Assembly: GCA_027482795.1 (NCBI GenBank)
Contig: JAIXVS010000181.1
Span: 1-11,836 of the forward strand
Direction: 5' to 3'
DNA from: Rhodobacter sp.
Lineage (GTDB): Bacteria; Pseudomonadota; Alphaproteobacteria; Rhodobacterales; Rhodobacteraceae
Length of the DNA stretch: 11,836 nucleotides
Part shown: positions 7,216 to 11,836 of the stretch, in pieces
Position numbering within the stretch: the stretch's first letter is position 1
Layout: the number at the start of each line of letters is the position of its first letter
Notes under the pieces: model-generated
Databases searched by the model: none
Seen by the model: only the letters and a program-made list of their open reading frames with translations
Told to the model about the DNA's origin: nothing
Program-made: the position numbers and the translations under genes

Positions 7216-8409
7216 TTACCCTTTCACAGCCTTCACGATCTTCTGCGCCGCGTCGGACAGATTATCCCCCGCAATCACATTCAGGCCCGAATTGCGGATG
7301 ATGTCTTTGCCCAGTTCCACGTTCGTCCCCTCAAGGCGGACAACCAGCGGCACCTTTAGGCCGACTTCTTTCACTGCAGCCAGAACGCCCTCGGCGATCA
7401 CATCGCAGCGCATGATGCCGCCGAAGATGTTGACCAAGATGCCTTTGACGTTGGGGTCAGAGGTGATGATTTTGAAGGCTTCCGTGACCTTTTCCTTGGT
7501 AGCCCCACCGCCCACGTCTAAGAAGTTGGCAGGTTCGGCCCCGTAAAGTTTGATGATATCCATCGTCGCCATGGCAAGGCCCGCGCCGTTGACCATGCAG
7601 CCGATTTCGCCGTCCAGCGCGATGTAGTTCAGATCGAATTTCGATGCCGCCAGTTCCTTCGGGTCTTCTTCCGTCTCATCGCGCAGGGCGGCGATATCGG
7701 GGTGGCGGTACATGGCGTTGCCGTCAAAGCTGAATTTCGCGTCCAGCAGTTTCAGGTTGCCATCGGTCATCACGACAAGGGGGTTAATCTCCATCATCTC
7801 GACATCTTTTTCGATGAAGAGGCGGTACATGTTCTTCACGATGGCGACGCACTGCTTAACCTGCGCGCCTTCCAGCCCCAAGGCAAAGGCCACGCGGCGG
7901 CCATGGAAATCGGACAGGCCCGTGGCGGGGTCAACTTCGAAGTTGATGATCTTTTCTGGGGTGTCGTGGGCGACGTCTTCAATCGACATGCCGCCTTCAG
8001 TGGACACAACGAACGAGATGCGCGAGGTGGCGCGGTCGATCAGCATGGCCAGATACAATTCGCGGGCAATATCGCTGCCGTTTTCGATATAAATGCGGTT
8101 AACCTGCTTGCCTGCGGGGCCCGTTTGCACGGTGACAAGGGTGCGGCCCAGCATTTGCTTGGCAAATTCGGCAGCCTCTTCGACCGAACGGGCAAGGCGC
8201 ACGCCGCCCTTTTCGCCCGCTTCGGGTTCTTTAAACTTGCCCTTGCCGCGCCCGCCAGCGTGGATTTGCGCCTTAACCACCCAAAGCGGGCCGTCAAGTT
8301 CGCCCGCAGCGGTTTTGGCATCTTCGGCGCGCGTGACGGGGCGGCCATCGGAAACAGGAATGCCGTAGCTGCGCAAAAGTGCCTTGGCCTGATATTCGTG
8401 GATGTTCAT
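7216..8409 (-). CDS. sucC: Succinyl-CoA synthetase (ADP-forming) beta subunit
   Basis: This 397-residue nucleotide-binding subunit works with SucD. The N-terminal ATP-grasp domain begins MNIHEYQAKALL, as in nearly all SucC proteins. VVKAQIHAGGRGKGKF (44-59) is the nucleotide-binding lysine and glycine loop. The metal ligands are N209 (EINPL) and D223 (LDAKFSFD), with the same 14-residue spacing as Asn199 and Asp213 in E. coli. The C-terminal flavodoxin-like domain contains VNGAGLAM (273-280), FLDVGGGA (296-303) and IFGGIMRCD (328-336). The frame is open to 8505, but the ATG at 8407-8409 gives the family N-terminus and has GGA at 8417-8419 at suitable spacing; an ATG at 8415 is the only close alternative. 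It is the first gene of the minus-strand operon, so the promoter should lie in 8410-8631, where the twin GTGATCAC boxes are. No mdh gene lies directly upstream. Confidence 0.97.
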   Translation of the reverse strand: MNIHEYQAKALLRSYGIPVSDGRPVTRAEDAKTAAGELDGPLWVVKAQIHAGGRGKGKFKEPEAGEKGGVRLARSVEEAAEFAKQMLGRTLVTVQTGPAGKQVNRIYIENGSDIARELYLAMLIDRATSRISFVVSTEGGMSIEDVAHDTPEKIINFEVDPATGLSDFHGRRVAFALGLEGAQVKQCVAIVKNMYRLFIEKDVEMMEINPLVVMTDGNLKLLDAKFSFDGNAMYRHPDIAALRDETEEDPKELAASKFDLNYIALDGEIGCMVNGAGLAMATMDIIKLYGAEPANFLDVGGGATKEKVTEAFKIITSDPNVKGILVNIFGGIMRCDVIAEGVLAAVKEVGLKVPLVVRLEGTNVELGKDIIRNSGLNVIAGDNLSDAAQKIVKAVKG

Positions 8410-8503
8410 GTGCATGTCCGATCTGGCTGGAATTTGCGGCTGCTTTGACATAGATTTCGGGCAGCGCAAAACACCAAATGCAGAGAATTGGCGGAAAAGC
8501 GAC

Positions 8504-8540
8504 ATTTGTGATCACGTAATTTTTTCGTGTGATCACAAAT
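8504..8540. promoter_or_regulatory. Twin GTGATCAC operator-like boxes in the sucC/glycosyltransferase divergent region
   Basis: Two perfect 12-bp inverted arms, ATTTGTGATCAC (8504-8515) and GTGATCACAAAT (8529-8540), flank a 13-nt AT-rich spacer. Each arm contains the 8-bp palindrome GTGATCAC (8508-8515 and 8529-8536), so each is a possible dimer site by itself. The two centres are 21 bp apart, about two helical turns, placing both on the same DNA face. The pair sits about 95 bp upstream of sucC and about 90 bp upstream of the divergent glycosyltransferase. A TTGACA at 8548-8553 on the plus strand could be a -35 element, but no good -10 follows. The regulator is unidentified. A short palindrome of this type would fit a GntR-like or CRP/FNR-like dimer, which is inference. 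A 12-bp RNA hairpin is the alternative reading. Confidence 0.65.
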
Positions 8541-8631
8541 TTGCAGGTTGACAGATTGTCGCAGTTTGCGCGCCGCTTGAACGCGGGGGAAAAGCGGCTT
8601 AGCGTGGGATCGGGGCAGAAAAGGGCGCAAG

Positions 8632-9654
8632 ATGGATGCGGCTGTAACGGCGGGGCCAGTTTGGGATGTGGTCGCTACGGTGGACGAGCCTGCCCCACTG
8701 GTGCTGGCCTTTGTTGCGCATACGCTCTCATTAGGGCCGCGCTGTTTGCATTTGTATTTAGACCGCCCAAACCCTGCGGTGCAGGACGCGCTGGCGGGGG
8801 TTGCGGGTGTGAAGGTGACGCTGTGCACGGATGAGTATTGGCTGGCATCGGCCCGCAAGAAACGCCCGCCCCTGCATGTGGGGCGGCAAAAGGAAAACGC
8901 GCGGCAGGTGTATGAGAGCACGCCCGCCGATTGGATTGTGTCGATAGACTGCGACGAGTTTTTGTCCAGCGGGGCGGATTTGGCGGCGGATTTGGCTGCG
9001 CTGGGCGAGGGTGTGACATTCATGCGCATTCCCGTGCGCGAGAGGGTGCTGCCTGCGGGCATGGTGCAGGGGCGGATTTTTGATGGGGTCTTCCGCCTGC
9101 CCGTGCCGAATTTTGGCAAAAACGGGCCGCAGATTTATGGCGATGATGTGGGGTTTTATCGTCAGGGAATGACGGGCCATGCGATTGGCAAATCGGCCTT
9201 TCGGGTGGGGCGGGGGTTGCAGATGTGCATCCATGCGCCGCTGAATGCGCCGCAAAATTCCCCTGAGGGCGCGGTGGGCAGCCGCGCCTTTTTGCGCCAT
9301 TTCGATGGGATCACGCCGCTGCATTACGCGCTGAAACTGCTGCGGCGGGTGCGCGAGCCCCAGTTCAAAGCCCCCCCCCGCCACGGCCCCGCGCGCATGG
9401 CGCAAATGGCGGTGATGGCGGATATTGCGCGCGATCCTGCGATGGTGGCGCAGATGGTTGAGCGGGTGAAACGGCTGACATTGCAGCAGGCGGCGGCATT
9501 GCGCGCGCTGGGGGTGCTGGATGAGAGCGGGTTTGACCCCAGCGCGGCACTGGCGGGTTTGGGCTGGGCGGTGGATTTGTCGGTTGCCGCGTTTGACGAA
9601 GAGCTGCGCGCGCGGGATGCGGGGGTGCTGGGGGAGACGGGGCTTGGGGTGTAG
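8632..9654 (+). CDS. Glycosyltransferase family 2-like protein
   Basis: This 340-residue protein resembles the glycosyltransferase 2-like proteins (Glyco_tranf_2_4 type) common in Rhodobacteraceae. The N-terminal Rossmann-like part includes HLYLDRPNPAVQDAL (about 40-54). WIVSIDCDEFL (101-111) supplies the DxD-type metal and nucleotide-sugar motif with D106 and D108. R85-Q-K-E-N before it, and GHAIGKSAFRVG (182-193) and PLHYALKLLRR (229-239) after it, are further recognisable blocks. No signal peptide or membrane span is seen, so it should act in the cytoplasm. The donor and acceptor sugars cannot be read from the sequence. The ATG at 8632 has AAGGG at 8621-8625. The gene stands alone, divergent from sucC and convergent with gabT, with no other polysaccharide gene in the window. 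A run of nine C (9371-9379) lies in the coding region around codons 247-250. The family call is good; the substrate is unknown. Confidence 0.85.
   Translation: MDAAVTAGPVWDVVATVDEPAPLVLAFVAHTLSLGPRCLHLYLDRPNPAVQDALAGVAGVKVTLCTDEYWLASARKKRPPLHVGRQKENARQVYESTPADWIVSIDCDEFLSSGADLAADLAALGEGVTFMRIPVRERVLPAGMVQGRIFDGVFRLPVPNFGKNGPQIYGDDVGFYRQGMTGHAIGKSAFRVGRGLQMCIHAPLNAPQNSPEGAVGSRAFLRHFDGITPLHYALKLLRRVREPQFKAPPRHGPARMAQMAVMADIARDPAMVAQMVERVKRLTLQQAAALRALGVLDESGFDPSAALAGLGWAVDLSVAAFDEELRARDAGVLGETGLGV
9371..9379 (+). repeat. Homopolymer C9 tract inside the glycosyltransferase gene
   Basis: Nine consecutive C encode part of Ala-Pro-Pro-Arg around codons 247-250 of the glycosyltransferase. A one-base slip here would shift the frame and remove about the last 90 residues, after the DxD and GHxxGK motifs. 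Tracts of this length in surface-sugar genes are known contingency loci in some pathogens. Here it could equally be chance in GC-rich DNA. Confidence 0.9.
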
Positions 9655-9668
9655 GGGGTTTGGTTGCG

Positions 9669-9698
9669 TGTAAGGTGCGCGGCTGCACGCACCTTACA
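9669..9698. terminator. Symmetrical hairpin between convergent glycosyltransferase and gabT
   Basis: TGTAAGGTGCG (9669-9679) pairs perfectly with CGCACCTTACA (9688-9698) over 11 bp around an 8-nt loop. It begins 15 nt after the glycosyltransferase stop and ends 11 nt before the gabT stop on the other strand, where a bidirectional terminator is expected. Only two T follow on the plus strand and no U-run exists on the minus strand, so intrinsic termination may be weak. Confidence 0.65.
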
Positions 9699-9708
9699 TT
9701 GGCGTAAC

Positions 9709-10995
9709 CTACACCCGCGCGGCAGCCACCGATGCCTCTAGAATATTCATCGCTTCGGCAAAGTGGGCGTCGGGGATGGTGATGGGAGCAAGGAAGCGGA
9801 TGACGTTGCCGTAGACGCCGCAGGTCAGCAGGATCAGCCCGCGCTTTTGTGCCTCGATCCGAACGCGCTGGGTAAAGCCTGCGTCGGGCACGTGGTTGGA
9901 TGGGTTGGCAAATTCGACCGCGACCATGAACCCCGGCCCGCGAATATCGACGATTTCGGGAGTGGTGGAGCGGATGGCTTCTAGCCGTTGTTTCAGCCGC
10001 CCGCCCAGTTCATTGGCGCGTGCGCAAAGCTGTTCTTCCTCGATCACGTCCAGCACAGCATTGGCGGCGGCGATGCCGATGGGGTTGCCGCCATAGGTGC
10101 CGCCCAGCCCGCCTGCGTGGGAGGCGTCCATCAAGCTGGCTTTGCCTGTGAGTGCGGCAAGGGGAAGCCCGCCAGCCAAGCCCTTGGCCATGGTGGTGAT
10201 ATCGGCGGCGACGCCGTAGCCTTCCATCGCGAACATATGGCCCGTGCGGGCGAAACCTGTTTGCACCTCATCCGCGATCATGACGATGCCATGTTCATCG
10301 CACAGCGCGCGGATGGCGCGGACAAGGTCCTTTGGCGCGGGGTAAAAGCCGCCTTCGCCTTGGACGGGTTCAAAGATGATGGCTGCCACGCGCGATGGGT
10401 CAAGATCAGCTTTGAACAGCTTGGTGATGCCTGCCATCGCGTCATCAGTGGAAATCCCATGCACATCTTGCGGGAAGGGCACGTGGTAGACATCGGGCAT
10501 CATCGCGCCGAAGCCCTTTTTATAGGGGTCAACCTTGCCCGTGAGCGACATGCCCATCATGGTGCGGCCATGAAATGCGCCGCCAAAGGCGATGACGGCG
10601 TTGCGGCCTGTGGCGATGCGCGCGACTTTGATCGCGTTTTCGACGGCCTCTGCGCCTGTGGTGACAAACACGGTTTTCTTAGGGAAATCGCCCGGAACGG
10701 CGGCATTCAGGCGTTCGGCCAAGCGGACGTAATTTTCATAGGGAAGCACTTGGTGGCAGGTGTGGGTGAAGCGCGACATTTGTTCGGTGACAGCGGCCAT
10801 AACCTTCGGGTGGCAATGGCCTGTGTTGACCACGGCAATGCCTGCGGCAAAGTCGATATAACGGTTGCCTTCGATATCCCAAACTTCGGAATTTACGGCG
10901 CGGTCGACGTAAATCTCTGTCTGCACCCCCACCCCGCGCGAGATGGCATCAGTGCGGCGGCGGGCGACTTCGGCGTTTTTCAGGGCGGTGGTCAT
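9709..10995 (-). CDS. gabT: 4-aminobutyrate--2-oxoglutarate aminotransferase
   Basis: This 428-residue class-III pyridoxal-phosphate aminotransferase should convert GABA plus 2-oxoglutarate to succinic semialdehyde plus glutamate in the cytoplasm. The cofactor lysine is K271 in TTMAKGLAGGLPLAALTG, close to K268 of E. coli GabT. D242 in IADEVQTGFARTG contacts the pyridine nitrogen, TTGAEAVENA (112-121) binds the phosphate, and FHG (141-143) and FEPVQGEGG (208-216) are the other family blocks. Length matches the family. The frame is open to 11028, but the ATG at 10993-10995 is preferred: MTTALKNAEVARRR fits GabT N-termini and AAAGG (11002-11006) is well spaced. The usual partner gabD (succinic semialdehyde dehydrogenase) is not in the window. 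Specificity for GABA rather than another omega-amino acid such as 5-aminovalerate is inferred from overall likeness and could be broader. Confidence 0.93.
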   Translation of the reverse strand: MTTALKNAEVARRRTDAISRGVGVQTEIYVDRAVNSEVWDIEGNRYIDFAAGIAVVNTGHCHPKVMAAVTEQMSRFTHTCHQVLPYENYVRLAERLNAAVPGDFPKKTVFVTTGAEAVENAIKVARIATGRNAVIAFGGAFHGRTMMGMSLTGKVDPYKKGFGAMMPDVYHVPFPQDVHGISTDDAMAGITKLFKADLDPSRVAAIIFEPVQGEGGFYPAPKDLVRAIRALCDEHGIVMIADEVQTGFARTGHMFAMEGYGVAADITTMAKGLAGGLPLAALTGKASLMDASHAGGLGGTYGGNPIGIAAANAVLDVIEEEQLCARANELGGRLKQRLEAIRSTTPEIVDIRGPGFMVAVEFANPSNHVPDAGFTQRVRIEAQKRGLILLTCGVYGNVIRFLAPITIPDAHFAEAMNILEASVAAARV

Positions 10996-11019
10996 GGCAA
11001 ACCTTTGGGATGAGGTGGA

Positions 11020-11034
11020 TTTGATCAAACTATA
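11020..11034 (-). promoter_or_regulatory. Probable gabT -10 box overlapped by palindrome TTTGATCAAA
   Basis: On the minus strand, TATAGT (11029-11034) is a good -10 candidate about 33 bp before the gabT start. The perfect 10-bp palindrome TTTGATCAAA (11020-11029) abuts it and would cover the expected transcription start, the classical place for a repressor. A -35 is not obvious; TTGATG (11055-11060) is spaced too far at 20 bp. The regulator is not encoded in view. Confidence 0.45.
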
Positions 11035-11112
11035 CAGGTTTGGCAGCGGATTTGCATCAATTCTTTAGGGCCAGTTTTGGATGGGTAATAGCGCCAATTG
11101 GTCCAGCGTCCA

Positions 11113-11198
11113 AAGGGGGCTGCGCGCCCCCTTACGGATTTGGCGAAGGGGCCAAATCCTATCCCAAGCCTGCGCGCAAGCGCGCAGGTAGCGGGATA
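11113..11198. repeat. Block of three consecutive stem-loops, probable dispersed intergenic element
   Basis: Three perfect stems follow one another in the gabT-dprA gap. First, AAGGGGGC (11113-11120) pairs with GCCCCCTT (11126-11133) around TGCGC. Second, GGATTTGGC (11136-11144) pairs with GCCAAATCC (11151-11159) around GAAGGG. Third, CCTGCGCGC (11169-11177) pairs with GCGCGCAGG (11180-11188), and the outer arms TATCCC (11160-11165) and GGGATA (11193-11198) enclose it. No open reading frame in the block looks real. The layout resembles dispersed intergenic repeats seen in Rhodobacteraceae genomes, which is recollection rather than a comparison made here. It may act as a terminator or insulator ahead of dprA, or be a structured RNA. 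Confidence 0.6.
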
Positions 11199-11219
11199 TT
11201 TGTAGAGCGAGGAAGGACG

Positions 11220-11235
11220 TTAATTCTTTGTTAAC
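11220..11235 (+). promoter_or_regulatory. Consensus CtrA-type binding site upstream of dprA
   Basis: TTAATTCTTTGTTAAC reads as TTAA, exactly seven bases, TTAAC, the full consensus for the cell-cycle response regulator CtrA in alphaproteobacteria. It ends 45 bp before the dprA start. Work in Rhodobacter capsulatus has tied dprA and other DNA-uptake homologues to CtrA control and to receiving gene transfer agent DNA. No convincing -10 box was found downstream. A by-eye scan of the window for TTAA-N7-TTAA found no other full site. Confidence 0.65.
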
Positions 11236-11280
11236 CCTGAAGGGCGCAGGGTTGGGCGCGGTGACATGCGGTGATTCTGA

Positions 11281-11836
11281 ATGGTGAGTGGTATGCGGCA
11301 AAAGGGCGATGATCTGCCAGCGGATGCGCTAGAGTGGCTGCAACTGGCCCGCAGTCGCCGCGTGGGGCCTGCGACATTTCATCGGCTGATGCGCGAACAT
11401 GGCAGTGCGGCGGCGGCGCTGGCGGCGCTGCCTGACATTGCGGCGGCGGCGGGGCTGGAGAATTACCAGATTTGCCCGCTGGGCGTGGTGCGCGCCGAGG
11501 CGGCGAAGGGTGCCAAGATGGGGTCGCGGTTGCTGGCCTGGGGGCAGGGGGCCTATCCTGCGGCGCTGATGGATATGGCGGATGCGCCCCCCATTTTGTG
11601 GGCGCTGGGCAATCTGGATTTGCTGACGCGCCCTGCCGTGGCGCTGGTGGGCGCGCGCAATGCGTCTAGCCTTGGGCTGCGGATGGCGAAATCGCTGGCG
11701 GTGGGTTTGGGGGCTGCGGGCCAAGTGGTGGTATCTGGGCTTGCGCGCGGAATTGATGCGGCGGCGCATGAGGCGGCGCTGGGCACGGGCACGATTGCTG
11801 TGCAGGCGGGCGGGCTGGATGTGATCTATCCCGAAG
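11281..11836 (+). CDS. dprA: DNA-processing protein DprA (partial, runs off the right edge)
   Basis: The first 185 residues of DprA are visible, and the frame is still open at the window end. DprA binds incoming single-stranded DNA in the cytoplasm and loads RecA on it during transformation-type recombination. An N-terminal SAM-like helical region (about 16-65, with RVGPATFHRLM at 27-37) is followed by the Rossmann-like domain. That domain has YPAALMDMADAPPILWALG (92-110), VALVGARNASSLG (120-132), SGLARGIDAAAHEAAL (152-167) and TIAVQAGGLDVIYP (171-184). These are the core conserved DprA/Smf blocks. An in-frame TGA at 11278-11280 means the start cannot lie further upstream. ATG 11281 is the first option and ATG 11293, preceded by GGTGAG, is a plausible alternative; neither has a strong ribosome site. 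The missing C-terminal part may include a winged-helix domain. The CtrA box at 11220-11235 suggests CtrA control. Confidence 0.95.
   Translation, partial: MVSGMRQKGDDLPADALEWLQLARSRRVGPATFHRLMREHGSAAAALAALPDIAAAAGLENYQICPLGVVRAEAAKGAKMGSRLLAWGQGAYPAALMDMADAPPILWALGNLDLLTRPAVALVGARNASSLGLRMAKSLAVGLGAAGQVVVSGLARGIDAAAHEAALGTGTIAVQAGGLDVIYPE

Noticed and set aside
8410..8505. 32-residue N-terminal extension of SucC
   Set aside because: SucC proteins begin MNIHEYQAK. The extension runs to the edge of the operator boxes and resembles no SucC N-terminus.
8406..9119. Minus-strand open frame of 237 codons opposite the glycosyltransferase, overlapping the sucC start
   Set aside because: It has low-complexity Ser/Arg/Ala composition, crosses the probable regulatory region, and is antisense to a gene with clear glycosyltransferase motifs.
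9988..11013. Plus-strand open frame of 341 codons opposite gabT
   Set aside because: It is entirely antisense to gabT, whose motifs are unambiguous. No family likeness or convincing ribosome site was seen.
1..11836. Mobile element, prophage, CRISPR array or defence system
   Set aside because: No transposase, integrase, phage or Cas-like product, no regularly spaced repeats and no tRNA-associated attachment repeats were seen. All large genes have housekeeping or common accessory assignments.

Overview
The window looks like chromosomal DNA from an alphaproteobacterium of the Rhodobacteraceae (Roseobacter/Rhodobacter-like). This rests on GC-rich coding, the sequence style of the SucA/SucB/SucC/SucD, GabT and DprA products, a MAPEG-family gene behind sucB, and a consensus CtrA box in front of dprA. 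No tRNA, rRNA, CRISPR array, transposase or phage gene was seen.

Layout. Positions 17-8409, all on the minus strand, form one long TCA-cycle gene cluster. In transcription order it runs: sucC (succinyl-CoA synthetase beta), two small exported four-cysteine proteins, sucD (succinyl-CoA synthetase alpha), an AT-rich DUF805 membrane protein, sucA (2-oxoglutarate dehydrogenase E1), sucB (E2) and, after a hairpin-rich gap, a MAPEG-family membrane protein. Gaps from sucC to sucB are 49 bp or less, and the DUF805 stop overlaps the sucA start (ATGA). The E3 gene (lpd) is not in the window and may lie beyond the left edge. From 8410 to 8631 is a divergent intergenic region with two identical GTGATCAC boxes 21 bp apart. 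A family-2-like glycosyltransferase (8632-9654, plus strand) follows and carries a run of nine C. It converges on gabT (9709-10995, minus strand) across a symmetrical hairpin. The region 10996-11280 holds a probable gabT promoter/operator, a block of three consecutive stem-loops, and the CtrA-type box. dprA (plus strand) starts at about 11281 and runs off the right edge.

How the genes work together. SucA and SucB (with E3) convert 2-oxoglutarate to succinyl-CoA, and SucC/SucD convert that to succinate with substrate-level phosphorylation. GabT uses 2-oxoglutarate as amino acceptor and feeds the GABA shunt, which bypasses those same steps. DprA loads RecA on incoming single-stranded DNA. In Rhodobacter-type bacteria it serves uptake of gene transfer agent DNA under CtrA control, and the CtrA box fits that.

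Most worth a second look: (1) the TTAA-N7-TTAAC box before dprA; (2) the two exported proteins between sucC and sucD, which share cysteine spacing and appear to be divergent tandem paralogues of unknown function; (3) the twin operator boxes before sucC; (4) the three-hairpin element before dprA; (5) the AT-rich DUF805 gene inside the operon; (6) the C9 tract in the glycosyltransferase. Most of the window is ordinary core metabolism, and I do not see a clearly new multi-gene system.
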